From the NCBI GenBank assembly GCA_963817035.1, contig CAWFMM010000003.1, positions 868,001 through 932,000 of the forward strand: a stretch of 64,000 nt of DNA, given 5' to 3'. Of the stretch, positions 1 to 14,143 are shown piece after piece. Within the stretch, counting starts at the first letter, position 1. Every line of letters starts with the position of its first letter. A program made the translations under genes and the position numbers. The notes under the pieces are model-generated. The model was not told the DNA's origin. It did not search any database and saw only the letters and a list, made by a program, of their open reading frames with translations. The DNA is from AC-49 sp963817035. Its GTDB lineage: Bacteria > Actinomycetota > Thermoleophilia > Solirubrobacterales > Solirubrobacteraceae.

Positions 1-1075
1 AGTCCTTGGTGTACAGGTGCCCGCCGCCCGGAAGCGAGTACGGAACCCCCTCGTAGACGGTGATGAAGCCCTGGTCGTTGGTCCCGACGAAGAACACCGA
101 CTCCAGCGCGATCCGCAGGCCGATCGCCACCGGTAGGCCGATGACCAGGACGATCATCAGCGCGACGCCGATCCGCCGCAGCCACGGACGGCGCCGGCGG
201 ACCTTGCCCTTGGCCTCGGGCGCGCGCGGCTGGCGCGCGGGCACCGGCGCGGTCGGCGCATCGAGTGCGGCGCCGACCGCGCCGGAGACCGGTACGACCG
301 CCGGCAGCCCGACCACCGTGTCCTGATCGGTGATCGCCGCCACCGCGGCGCCGGCGCCGATCTCCTCGAGACGGAACAGGACAACGGTGATGTTGTCCTT
401 GCCACCCGCGTTGTTGGCCTCGTCGACGAGGCCGCGCGCCGCGTCGTGCAGCGAGAGCGCGCCGCGGACGAGGTCGGCGACCCGTGCCTCGGGCACCATC
501 GCGGTCAGGCCGTCGCTGCACAGCAGGTAGACGTCGCCGGCCTGCGCGGGCCAGCTCTCGTGGTCGACCTCGACCTCGTCCTCGGGCCCCAGCGCGCGGG
601 TGATGATCGAGCGCTGCGGGTGGCGGTCGGCCTCCTCGTGGGTCAACTCGCCGCGCCGCACGAGCTCCTCGACGAGCGAGTGGTCGACGCTCAGCAGCTC
701 AAACGCGCCGTCGCGCAGCCGGTAGGCGCGGCTGTCGCCGACGTGGGCCAGCGCAAAGCGCTCGCCGTCGACGTAGGCAGCGGTCAGCGTCGTCCCCATG
801 CCGACCGCGCCCTCTTCGGAACGCGACAGCGCATGGATCTGCGCGTTGGCGTCGCGGACGAGCTCGGCCAACCGCTCCTCGGCAGGCGCCGGGCCGTCGT
901 CCAGGCCCGGCTCCAGCGCGGCGACCGCCATCCGCGACGCGACCTCGCCGGCCTGCGCCCCGCCCATCCCGTCGGCGACCGCGAACAGCGGCGAGCGCGC
1001 GAAGTACGCGTCTTCGTTGGCGCGGCGCTGGCGGCCGGTATCCGTGCGCTCGACGTGTTCGGCGACCCGCAGCAT
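1..1075 (-). CDS. PP2C-family Ser/Thr protein phosphatase, PstP-like (3' end outside window)
   Basis: Removes phosphate from Ser/Thr residues, presumably opposing the kinase encoded upstream at 2394-4169. Reading leftwards from ATG 1075, the PP2C signatures appear in order: RRANEDAYF near residue 15, VADGMGG, GDSRAYRL, CSDGLT, and GGKDNITVVLF at the end of the catalytic domain. A Pro/Ala-rich linker follows, then a basic patch, one membrane segment and the start of an extracytoplasmic tail, as in mycobacterial PstP. The frame is still open at base 1, so the C-terminus is missing. The start lies 19 bases after the FHA gene stop, suggesting one operon. The family is certain; the PstP role is inferred. 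Confidence 0.9.
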   Translation of the reverse strand, partial: MLRVAEHVERTDTGRQRRANEDAYFARSPLFAVADGMGGAQAGEVASRMAVAALEPGLDDGPAPAEERLAELVRDANAQIHALSRSEEGAVGMGTTLTAAYVDGERFALAHVGDSRAYRLRDGAFELLSVDHSLVEELVRRGELTHEEADRHPQRSIITRALGPEDEVEVDHESWPAQAGDVYLLCSDGLTAMVPEARVADLVRGALSLHDAARGLVDEANNAGGKDNITVVLFRLEEIGAGAAVAAITDQDTVVGLPAVVPVSGAVGAALDAPTAPVPARQPRAPEAKGKVRRRRPWLRRIGVALMIVLVIGLPVAIGLRIALESVFFVGTNDQGFITVYEGVPYSLPGGGHLYTKD

Positions 1076-1094
1076 CAGAAGATTGCCGATTCCA

Positions 1095-1592
1095 TCAGCG
1101 CGACATGTAGGTGAACTCGGAGTCGCCGATGCGGATGCGATCGCCGTCGTGCAGCGGCATGGGGCCGGTGAGCAGCTCTTCGTTGAGATAGGTCCCGTTC
1201 GTCGAGCCGAGGTCCTCGAAGACGACGACGCCGGCCTGGCGGGTCAGGCGCGCATGCTGGGACGACGAGAACGGATCATCAAGCCGGATCTCCGCCTGGT
1301 CGCCACGGCCCATGACCGCCCCTTCGCCGATGTCGTACTCCATCCCCGGTGTATGCCCAGGCGCGCGCTCGACGACCAGCCGCGGCTCGAGGCCAATGCT
1401 CGGGGCCGAGGTCGCGGAGTACATCCCCGTCGCGTCGGCCGCGGCCGGGGTGACCACGTCCCCACCCACCCTCTCGGCCGAGCCCGGCACGCGGCGCAGG
1501 TCCTTGAGCGCCGAGCGCGAGACCCACAGCAGGAACAGGAAGAGCACGGCGAGGAAGCCGAACTTCAGCGCGACGCTGACCGGTTCGAGCAT
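1095..1592 (-). CDS. FHA-domain membrane-anchored protein (FhaB-like)
   Basis: 165 aa. One N-terminal membrane helix (about residues 8-24, FGFLAVLFLFLLWVS) is followed by a linker and a C-terminal FHA domain that binds phosphothreonine. The FHA core is visible: GRGDQAEIRL, SSSQHARL, DLGSTNGTYLN, GDRIRIG. ATG 1592 was chosen because its A is also the last base of the preceding FHA gene's TGA (TGATG coupling) and because it begins the membrane segment; a longer in-frame ORF upstream would only overlap that gene. With its neighbours it forms the fhaA-fhaB-phosphatase arrangement known from actinobacterial cell-envelope control loci. Confidence 0.88.
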   Translation of the reverse strand: MLEPVSVALKFGFLAVLFLFLLWVSRSALKDLRRVPGSAERVGGDVVTPAAADATGMYSATSAPSIGLEPRLVVERAPGHTPGMEYDIGEGAVMGRGDQAEIRLDDPFSSSQHARLTRQAGVVVFEDLGSTNGTYLNEELLTGPMPLHDGDRIRIGDSEFTYMSR

Positions 1593-2350
1593 CACTGCAC
1601 CTCGAACGTCGCTTCGACGGTCCCGAACGTCAGCCGGTCGCCCGACGCGATCGTCGCGGCGCCCGTGGTCGCGCGGCCGTTGATCGTGACCCCGTTGGTC
1701 GAACCGAGATCGGCGACCGTCCACGTACCGTCCGCGACCGGGCGGATCTCGGCGTGGCGGCGCGAGACGTTGGCGTCGGCGAGCACCACGTCGCACTGGC
1801 GGCTGCGCCCGATCACCGCGCCGTCGGTGGGGATGACCAGCCGCTTGCCCTCGGCCTCGAGCATCGCTCGGCCCGGGTGCGCGCGCACCGGCTCGGGTGC
1901 GTTCTCGGGCGCGCCGGCCGCGTAGATCATCGTGTGGCCGTGGTCGGCCTGAACGACGGCCTCGTCGGCGCTCGCCTCGTCCGTCTTGACCCGCCGCGCC
2001 TGGATACCGAACTCGCCGAGGCGCAGGTGGTCGTCGGTGCGAAACTCGATCACCGGGCGCGCGACCATGGCCAGGCGATCGCGACGCGCCGCTTCGAGCA
2101 GGTAGGCGCTGAGCTCGTCGATCACCGCCTGTTCGACGCCGACGAACCGCTCGCGGTCCGGCGGCGACAGCCAGATCACGTACTCGTTGGGCACGTACGT
2201 GCGCGAGACCGAGATCGTCTTGTTCGCCGCCATCTCGCGCGCGAGGCGGTGCGCGAGCTCGACCGGCCGGACCTCGGAGCGAAACACGCGTCCGAAACCC
2301 CCCTCGACCAGGCCGGCGATCTTGGTCTCCAGGCTACGTAGCACGCTCAT
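1592..2350 (-). CDS. FHA-domain protein with N-terminal DUF3662 region (FhaA-like)
   Basis: 252 aa from ATG 2350. The N-terminal 120 residues (SVLRSLETKIAGLVEGGFGR onward) match the DUF3662 domain that precedes FHA in FhaA proteins, which recruit phosphorylated partners such as MviN in mycobacteria. The C-terminal FHA domain has GRSRQCDVVL, VSRRHAEI, DLGSTNGVTING and GDRLTFG. ATG 2350 fits the family's usual N-terminus; GTG 2401 and ATG 2392 in the same frame are possible and would touch the kinase stop. I see no clear Shine-Dalgarno for any of them. The stop overlaps the next FHA gene by one base. Confidence 0.87.
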   Translation of the reverse strand: MSVLRSLETKIAGLVEGGFGRVFRSEVRPVELAHRLAREMAANKTISVSRTYVPNEYVIWLSPPDRERFVGVEQAVIDELSAYLLEAARRDRLAMVARPVIEFRTDDHLRLGEFGIQARRVKTDEASADEAVVQADHGHTMIYAAGAPENAPEPVRAHPGRAMLEAEGKRLVIPTDGAVIGRSRQCDVVLADANVSRRHAEIRPVADGTWTVADLGSTNGVTINGRATTGAATIASGDRLTFGTVEATFEVQ

Positions 2351-2393
2351 GTCGCTGCGCGGCGCCGGGTTGGCGCGCCGCGAACCGCCCATG

Positions 2394-4169
2394 CTACGCA
2401 CGCACAGGGGTTGCCGCGCCTCGTGATGCAGCGCACAGCACCGCGATCAGGCCCGCGCCGACTGCGCCCGCGACGAGCCCGTACGGGTGCGGAGCACCGG
2501 GAACGGCCCGGGCGACAGCCTGCGTCGCCCCGGCCAGCCCGGCGGCCCAGGTCGTCGTCAGCACGAGATCGCCGGCCAGCGAGCGGCCGCGCACGAGCAG
2601 CGGCAGGACGGCGGCGAACAGCGCCCACACGACGGCCAGCGCGAGGACCCCGGACGAGACCAGGGGCCCCAGCGCGTGGCTGAGCGTCTCGCCGCCCGAG
2701 TCGCGCCACGCCGCCGGCGCACGAGCGTCGTGCGGCACGCCGAGCAGCAGATGCGAACGGGTCAGCAACTCGGCGAGCACGAGCCACCAGAGCCCGAGCG
2801 CGCCGAGCGCGGCGCGATGGGTCACCCGATGGGCCTGCCCGGCCAGCGCCGGATAGGCGCCCGCGAGACCGATCGTCCCCAGCAGCGGCGCGAGCGCCGG
2901 CACCCACAACGGCCCACCCGGCGCGCGGCGCAACAGCAGCAGCGTCGGCACGATCGCGACCGTCAGCAGCAGCGCCAGGCCCGGCGCGGGACCGGCGAGC
3001 CAGAGGAAGATCGCCAGCCCCCCGAGCAGCCAGCCCAGCCGCGGCAACAGCGCGACGCCCAGCGCGACGGCGGCCGCCGCGATCGCCGGGCGCAGCGGTG
3101 CGTGCTGATGCAGCCCGGTCAGCGCCAGTGCGGTCAGCCCGCCCGCGGCCACGGCGGCCACCACGCGATGCACCGGCCCGGCGTACGGCGCCGGCGTCCG
3201 CTCGTGCGACCGGCGGGGTGGCACAGGGGTGCCTGGCGCCTTGGGGCCACCGACCGCGATCGTTCCCTGCTCGTCGGCGACCTCGCCCAGCGCGGCCTGC
3301 AGCGCCGCGCGCAGCCGCTTGAGGTCGCCGCGCTGCTCGGGGCGCGGCAGCAACGCGGTGTCGAGCGCGGCGCACAGCTCATGGGGCAGATCGCGGCGCA
3401 GCCGCGCGAGCGCGGGCATCCGCGCGCCGAGGCGCCGGGCGGTCGAGGCCATCCCCCGGCCCCGCACGGGGTTGGTCCCGGCGAGCGCTTCATACAGAAC
3501 CAAGGCCAGCGAATAGAGATCCGATGCCTCGGTCGCAGTCCGTCCCTCGGCCTGCTCGGGCGCCATGTAGGCGAGGGTGCCGACGACATCGCCGGTCCGC
3601 GTCAGCGCGTCGTCGCCGAGCATCCGCGCGATGCCGAAGTCGGTCAGCTTGGCGATCCCCGCCCCGTCGTGCGGCCGGTCGGGCACGATCACGTTTCCGG
3701 GCTTGACGTCGCGGTGTACGACGCCGCGCTTGTGGGCATGCCCAAGCGCATCACACAGCGCGATCCCGATCGCCAGCACGTCGCGGTCCGACAGCTCCCC
3801 GTCGGCCGACAGCTCCCCGAACGTCCGGCCGCGGACGAGCTCGGAGACGAGATAGACCGCGTCCTCGTCGCGGCCCGACTCGTACAGAGCGACGATCCCC
3901 GGATGCTGCAGGCGCGCGCTGGCCAGCGCCTCACGCTCGGCGCGCTCGGGGTCACTGCCCTGGACCGCGACGCGCTTGACCGCGACGGCACGATCGAGGT
4001 GCTCGTCGTGGGCCAGCCAGACGACACCGAAGCCTCCGGCGCCGAGCCGGCGGACCAGCCGGTAGCGGTCGAGCACGAGCGCCTGAGGCGGATCGCGAGG
4101 TCCGTGTGCGGGCAGCGTTGGGTGCTTGGCGGTCTCCACCAACTCCCCTTCTTCGGCGCGTCTGAGCAT
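2394..4169 (-). CDS. Hanks-type Ser/Thr protein kinase with multi-helix membrane tail
   Basis: 591 aa. Kinase motifs are complete: Gly loop GAGGFGVV (43-50), ATP-binding Lys65 in AVAVKRV, catalytic HRDVKPGN (152-159), DFG (177-179) and APE (203-205), so it should be active. After about residue 310 comes a long hydrophobic region with several membrane helices rather than PASTA repeats, so it is not a PknB-type lipid-II sensor by structure. It is divergent from the plus-strand membrane gene at 4285. Its partners FhaA, FhaB and the phosphatase follow on the same strand. Confidence 0.92.
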   Translation of the reverse strand: MLRRAEEGELVETAKHPTLPAHGPRDPPQALVLDRYRLVRRLGAGGFGVVWLAHDEHLDRAVAVKRVAVQGSDPERAEREALASARLQHPGIVALYESGRDEDAVYLVSELVRGRTFGELSADGELSDRDVLAIGIALCDALGHAHKRGVVHRDVKPGNVIVPDRPHDGAGIAKLTDFGIARMLGDDALTRTGDVVGTLAYMAPEQAEGRTATEASDLYSLALVLYEALAGTNPVRGRGMASTARRLGARMPALARLRRDLPHELCAALDTALLPRPEQRGDLKRLRAALQAALGEVADEQGTIAVGGPKAPGTPVPPRRSHERTPAPYAGPVHRVVAAVAAGGLTALALTGLHQHAPLRPAIAAAAVALGVALLPRLGWLLGGLAIFLWLAGPAPGLALLLTVAIVPTLLLLRRAPGGPLWVPALAPLLGTIGLAGAYPALAGQAHRVTHRAALGALGLWWLVLAELLTRSHLLLGVPHDARAPAAWRDSGGETLSHALGPLVSSGVLALAVVWALFAAVLPLLVRGRSLAGDLVLTTTWAAGLAGATQAVARAVPGAPHPYGLVAGAVGAGLIAVLCAASRGAATPVRA

Positions 4170-4270
4170 GCGTCCTGCCCACGAGAAGCCATCCGTCCGA
4201 CATGACCGCGAACGTGCAAGGGATGTCCCAGGCGGGGCGGGAAGTCATACTGGCGACTTCCTATGCCTGC

Positions 4271-4277
4271 AAAGGAG
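4271..4277 (+). promoter_or_regulatory. Shine-Dalgarno AAAGGAG deciding a non-ATG start
   Basis: AAAGGAG ends 7 bases before CTG 4285 and 4 bases before ATT 4282, both in frame with the downstream protein. There is no in-frame ATG, GTG or TTG at normal spacing; the nearest standard candidate is GTG 4321 with no good ribosome site. Confidence 0.5.
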
Positions 4278-4284
4278 CGGAATT

Positions 4285-5406
4285 CTGTCGTTCTTCGACG
4301 ACGATGACGAGCCCACACGGGTGAGACGGCCGGCGCGTCCGCGCCGTACGTCGACGGGTCCACCGCGCGAACGTGCCGACGGCACGACGGGCGGAATGGA
4401 TCCGATCATGGTCCGGCGCCTGATCGCGCTGGGTATCGGCGTGCTGCTCTTGATCATCGTCGTGGTCGCGGTCAAGGGCTGCCTCGACAGCCGCCACAAG
4501 TCCGCGTTGAGCAGCTACAACACGCACGTCACGAGCATCATCAGCGAGAACAACGACAAGGTCATCACGCCGTTCTTCGCCGCGCTGCAGAGCGGCGGGT
4601 CGGCGAGCGAGATCGTTCAGAGCCTCCAGGCGGTCGAGCAGGTCGCCCTGTCGGACGCCAAGCTCGCCCGCTCGATCAACGTTCCCGGCGAGATGTCCCA
4701 CGCGCAGACCAACCTCGAGCTCGCGCTCGACCTGCGCGCCGCGGCGGTCACCAACGTCACAGGCCAGATCACGACCGCGCTGTCGACGACCTCCGGGGTC
4801 GCCGCCCAGGACGCGATCGACAAGATCGCCGGCCAGATGCAGGCGCTGCTGGCCTCCGACGTCGTCTACTCCCAGCGTGTGCAGCCGCTGATCGCCCAGG
4901 CGCTCGACGAGGGCGGCGTGCACCAGCAGACCGTCGTGGGAAGCAAGTCGCTGACCAACTTCGGCTGGCTTCAGAGCGCCCAGGTCGCCAACGCGCTCGG
5001 CGCGACGATCGTCGTGCGCCAGCCCGGCGGCAAGGCGGCGCCGGGTACCCATGGCCACGGATTGACCGACGTCAAGGTCAACGGCGTGACGCTGAACACG
5101 ACCGGCAACAACAACGTCCCGAGCTCGCCGGCGCCGATCTTCGTCGTCGACTTCCAGAACCAGGGCGAGAACGACGAGGTCGACGTCAAGGTCAACCTCA
5201 AGATCACCGGGCCGGGCAAGCCGATCTTGCGCTCCGCGACGGTGCCGCAGACCAAGAAGGGCACCGCCGCGCAGGTCCGGATCCCGCTGAACGCCCCGGT
5301 TCCGACCTCGTCCTCGTTGGTCACCGTCTCGATCGGCCATGTGCTCGGCGAGAAGAACTTCTCCAACAACCACGCCAGCTACACGGTGACGTTCGGCCCG
5401 GGGTAG
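4285..5406 (+). CDS. Conserved membrane-anchored protein, extracytoplasmic domain of unknown function
   Basis: About 373 aa. A charged N-terminus (SFFDDDDEPTRV) and an Arg/Pro-rich stretch precede one membrane helix (LIALGIGVLLLIIVVVAVKG); the rest should lie outside the cytoplasm. It has a helical segment of about 150 residues, then a beta-rich C-terminal domain with repeated N-Q-G-E-N-D-E-V-type strands that looks immunoglobulin/CARDB-like. I do not recognise a named family. The start is unusual: AAAGGAG points to CTG 4285 (or ATT 4282); GTG 4321 would remove the acidic head but keep the helix. Divergent from the kinase gene, with a possible shared promoter region at 4170-4284. Confidence 0.75.
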   Translation: MSFFDDDDEPTRVRRPARPRRTSTGPPRERADGTTGGMDPIMVRRLIALGIGVLLLIIVVVAVKGCLDSRHKSALSSYNTHVTSIISENNDKVITPFFAALQSGGSASEIVQSLQAVEQVALSDAKLARSINVPGEMSHAQTNLELALDLRAAAVTNVTGQITTALSTTSGVAAQDAIDKIAGQMQALLASDVVYSQRVQPLIAQALDEGGVHQQTVVGSKSLTNFGWLQSAQVANALGATIVVRQPGGKAAPGTHGHGLTDVKVNGVTLNTTGNNNVPSSPAPIFVVDFQNQGENDEVDVKVNLKITGPGKPILRSATVPQTKKGTAAQVRIPLNAPVPTSSSLVTVSIGHVLGEKNFSNNHASYTVTFGPG

Positions 5407-5436
5407 ACCGTCGCTGACCCTATGCTTGGGGTCGCC

Positions 5437-5973
5437 GTGCACTCGCTGTCCTCGACCGTCGGAATCGTTGCCGTCGCCGCCTGCGCGGTCGCGGTCATCG
5501 CTCTGATCTTCTGCATCGTGCTCGCGGTGCGTCTGCGCCGCCTGCGCGCCGCTCAGCGCGTCCTGCTCGGCGACGCCGAGCGCGACCTCGTCGAGCACAG
5601 CGCCGAGCTGACGCGCAGCTTCGAGGCGCTGCATCTCTACGTCGAGGACGTGGCCGCCAAGCTCCACGAGCGCCTGGCCACGGCGGAGGGTCGGCTCGAC
5701 GGCGCGATCGCCTACCGCGGGCTCGTGCGCTTCGACGCCTACAACGAGCTGTCGGGCCGCCAGTCGACCTCGATCGCGCTGCTCGACGAGTCGCGCTCGG
5801 GGATCGTGCTGAGCTCGATCGCCCACCGCGACCAGGCGCGGATCTACGCCAAGCAGGTCGTCGACGGCCGCGGTGAGCTGAAGCTCGCGCCCGAGGAGGA
5901 GGAGGCCGTGCGGCTCGCGCTGGCCGGCGAGACGCCGACCGTGGCCGACCCGGATGCGGACGCGGCGACCTGA
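5437..5973 (+). CDS. DUF4446 family membrane protein
   Basis: 178 aa from GTG 5437. One N-terminal helix (IVAVAACAVAVIALIFCIV), a coiled-coil-like stretch (about 35-80), then the conserved DUF4446 core with VRFDAYNELSGRQSTSIALL and SGIVLSSIAHRDQARIYAKQ. Function is unknown. An in-frame ATG at 5422 lies inside the TATGCT that looks like a -10 element (5421-5426), so I prefer the GTG 11 bases downstream of it. Its stop TGA shares a base with the pheA start (TGATG), so the two are translationally coupled. Confidence 0.85.
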   Translation: MHSLSSTVGIVAVAACAVAVIALIFCIVLAVRLRRLRAAQRVLLGDAERDLVEHSAELTRSFEALHLYVEDVAAKLHERLATAEGRLDGAIAYRGLVRFDAYNELSGRQSTSIALLDESRSGIVLSSIAHRDQARIYAKQVVDGRGELKLAPEEEEAVRLALAGETPTVADPDADAAT

Positions 5974-6830
5974 TGCGCCTCGGGTTCCTGGGGCCGCAGG
6001 GCACCTTCTCCGAGGAGGCGCTGCTGGCCAGCGCACCGGCCGACGCGCAGGCGATCGGCTATCCGACGATCCACGAGGTCACCGTCGCGGTGGCGACGGG
6101 CGAGGTCGACCGTGGCCTCGTGCCGATCGAGAATTCGCTCGAGGGCTCGGTCAACGCGACGCTCGACGCGCTGACGGCCGACGGCAGCCCGCTCTCGATC
6201 GTCGGCGAAACGGTGCTCGCGGTGACGCAGTGCCTGATCGTGCGCCCCGGCGTGACGATCGACGCGATCGAGGCCGTGATCTCCCACCCGCAGGCTTTGG
6301 GCCAGTGCGCGCGCTTCGTTCGCGCCGAGCTCCCAGGCGCTCGTGTGGTCGCGTCGGGCTCGACCGCCGAGGCCGCGCGGACCGTCGTGGCCAGCGACCA
6401 GCCGTGGGCGGCCATCGGCCCGCGGCGCGCCGCGCAGGTCAGCGGCGGCGAGGTGCTACGCGATGCGATCCAGGACGGTGCGGGCAACGAGACGCGCTTC
6501 GTCTGGCTGGCCACCGACGCCGATGCCGCGCCGTTCAGCGACGGTGCCGGGGCGTTCAAGACCTCGATCATGTTCGCGGGCGAGGGCGACGAGAGCCCGG
6601 GCTGGCTGGTGCGCTGCCTGACGGAGCTCTCCTCGCGCGCGGTCAACCTGACGAAGATCGAATCTCGGCCGCGCCGCGGGCGCCTGGGGCACTATCTGTT
6701 CCTCGCCGACCTCGATGGGCCGACCTCCGACGACACGATCGCCGAGGCGATCGCGGGACTGCGCTCCCATTGCCAGGAGCTACGGATTCTCGGGAGCTAC
6801 CCAGCGGCGCTGGACCGGTCTATAGACTGA
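5973..6830 (+). CDS. pheA: Prephenate dehydratase
   Basis: 285 aa, the usual length for the monofunctional enzyme. Converts prephenate to phenylpyruvate in phenylalanine synthesis. The N-terminus MRLGFLGPQGTFSEEAL is typical. The active-site region VPIENSLEGSVNATLD and the TRFVWLA motif of the catalytic domain are present, followed by a regulatory ACT domain with the Phe-binding ESRP-type motif (LTKIESRPRRGRLGHYLFL), so feedback inhibition by phenylalanine is likely. ATG 5973 overlaps the DUF4446 stop by one base. Confidence 0.95.
   Translation: MRLGFLGPQGTFSEEALLASAPADAQAIGYPTIHEVTVAVATGEVDRGLVPIENSLEGSVNATLDALTADGSPLSIVGETVLAVTQCLIVRPGVTIDAIEAVISHPQALGQCARFVRAELPGARVVASGSTAEAARTVVASDQPWAAIGPRRAAQVSGGEVLRDAIQDGAGNETRFVWLATDADAAPFSDGAGAFKTSIMFAGEGDESPGWLVRCLTELSSRAVNLTKIESRPRRGRLGHYLFLADLDGPTSDDTIAEAIAGLRSHCQELRILGSYPAALDRSID
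6823..6828 (+). promoter_or_regulatory. Putative -10 element TAGACT for the HNH gene
   Basis: TAGACT overlaps the last codons of pheA (stop ending 6830) and stands 11 bases from ATG 6840, giving a leader of only a few bases. No recognisable -35 hexamer. The same hexamer recurs before rpmH, tRNA-Ile and purA. Confidence 0.45.
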
Positions 6831-6839
6831 CCCGGCGCC

Positions 6840-7415
6840 ATGGGTAGCGTCTCCCCACCAGGCATGCCACCGTCCGCGCCGGATGCAGAGCACCGGCGGC
6901 GCGGGCGTGACCACGGTCGGGTGCTGGTTCTCAACGCGACGTTCGAGCCGATCAACGTCTGCACCGTGCGCCGCGCGGTCGTGCTGCTGCTGAAGTCCCG
7001 CGCCGAACTCGTCGAGCAGGCGCGGTGGGAGCTGCGCTCCGAGCACTCGACGCTGCCGCGCCCGATGGTCATCCGTCTCGTCCACTACGTCCGCGTCCCC
7101 CGCGACGCCCATCGCCGCAAGATCACGCGGCGCGCGGTCTTCGCCCGCGACGGCTGGTCGTGTCAGTACTGCGGCTCGCGTTCCAACCTGACCGTCGACC
7201 ACGTCATTCCGCGCTCCAAGGGCGGACCGGCGACGTGGGACAACATCGTCGCCTGCTGCGCGCCGTGCAACCGCCGTAAGGGCGACCATCTGCCGGCCCA
7301 GGCCAACATGCACCCGCGGCGCGTCCCGAAGACCCCGTCGCCGCACATCTTCATCCACGTCGCGACGCCGTCCATACCGGCCGCGTGGCGGCAATGGCTG
7401 CCCGAAGCGGCGTAA
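6840..7415 (+). CDS. HNH endonuclease family protein
   Basis: 191 aa. The middle of the protein carries a zinc-ribbon/HNH module: CQYCGSRSNLTVDHVIPRSK then ACCAPCNRRKGDHLP, with two CxxC pairs and the His-Asn-His-type catalytic pattern (DHVIP, WDNIV, CNRRKG). The N-terminal half contains VLVLNATFEPINVCTVRRAV, a conserved lead-in for this common bacterial HNH family of unknown cellular role. It is a chromosomal housekeeping-type HNH, not linked here to a phage or toxin. A -10-like TAGACT lies just upstream. Confidence 0.88.
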   Translation: MGSVSPPGMPPSAPDAEHRRRGRDHGRVLVLNATFEPINVCTVRRAVVLLLKSRAELVEQARWELRSEHSTLPRPMVIRLVHYVRVPRDAHRRKITRRAVFARDGWSCQYCGSRSNLTVDHVIPRSKGGPATWDNIVACCAPCNRRKGDHLPAQANMHPRRVPKTPSPHIFIHVATPSIPAAWRQWLPEAA

Positions 7416-7440
7416 ACGGCGAACGACCCGCCACGACGAC

Positions 7441-7470
7441 GACGGGCGCCTCCCGAAGGAGACGCCCGTC
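7441..7470 (-). terminator. Strong hairpin ending the small minus-strand unit
   Basis: A 30-base near-perfect palindrome with arms GACGGGCGCCTCC and GGAGACGCCCGTC around a CGAA/TTCG tetraloop and one mismatch. It lacks a T-run on either strand, so it is a terminator by position and stability only. It sits between the converging HNH gene and the small minus-strand unit and could stop both. Confidence 0.6.
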
Positions 7471-7596
7471 GAAACACTGACTGGAATATTGCGGCCTGAG
7501 GACGGCTTGTCTTAGGCGGCCGACGGGACCAGATCGGCACCGTACCCAGGGGTGGCCCGGAGTGAATTCGCCAGCGTCAACGCCAGCCGGGTCGAC

Positions 7597-7653
7597 CTAA
7601 CGGCCGGCCACCTCCAGGGTCCCGCAAGAACTGTGGCTACGTATACGGACCAC
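7597..7653 (-). CDS. Tiny ORF in a stand-alone transcription unit downstream of gyrA
   Basis: Reading leftwards: a -10-like TAGATT (7674-7679) with TTCGGA 17 bases further up, a near-perfect Shine-Dalgarno AAAGGAGGTG (7651-7660), then a very short frame. From GTG 7653 it reads MVRIRSHSSCGTLEVAGR and stops at TAG 7597. GTG 7653 overlaps the ribosome site; the codon at ideal spacing is ATA 7644 (RSHSSCGTLEVAGR). A strong hairpin at 7441-7470 closes the unit. It may be a leader-type peptide, or the transcript itself may be the product; I do not know the family. Confidence 0.4.
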   Translation of the reverse strand: MVRIRSHSSCGTLEVAGR

Positions 7654-7673
7654 CTCCTTTCTCTGGTCTCGCG

Positions 7674-7702
7674 AATCTAGCAAACGCGCGTGACGATCCG
7701 AA
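7674..7702 (-). promoter_or_regulatory. Promoter of the small unit downstream of gyrA
   Basis: On the minus strand TTCGGA (7697-7702), a 17-base spacer and TAGATT (7674-7679). It starts about 20 bases before the Shine-Dalgarno AAAGGAGG and after the gyrA stop at 7725, so the unit need not depend on gyrA transcription. Confidence 0.45.
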
Positions 7703-7724
7703 AGGGTTCGCGCTGACGCCGGCG

Positions 7725-11633
<3,909 letters not shown>

Positions 11634-11646
11634 GTCAGTTCACCCC

Positions 11647-14058
<2,412 letters not shown>

Positions 14059-14075
14059 AGGGCGCTTCGACCGCG

Positions 14076-14117
14076 AAAAACCCCGGAGCCGCGAAGATGC
14101 CGACGGCGGTCCGGGGC
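14076..14117 (-). terminator. Terminator-like hairpin in the gyrB leader (possible attenuator)
   Basis: In the direction of gyrB transcription: CCCCGGA, an inner CCGC/GCGG stem with a loop, TCCGGGG, then TTTTT. It lies between the putative promoter TATAGT (14138-14143) and ATG 14058, only 18 bases before the start. An AGGAGG at about 14121-14126 precedes it. Such a placement would let gyrB transcription stop prematurely. Confidence 0.55.
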
Positions 14118-14137
14118 TGGTCCTCCTGGTTGCCGTG

Positions 14138-14143
14138 ACTATA
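14138..14143 (-). promoter_or_regulatory. Putative gyrB -10 element TATAGT
   Basis: On the minus strand GGTATAGTCACGG, the best -10 match in the 318-base gap between DUF721 and gyrB. No good -35. A start near 14132 gives a leader of about 75 bases containing AGGAGG and the terminator-like hairpin. Confidence 0.5.

Noticed and set aside
4261..6036. A 591-codon minus-strand frame opposite the membrane protein and DUF4446 genes
   Set aside because: Antisense shadow; plus-strand products have membrane helices and a known family.
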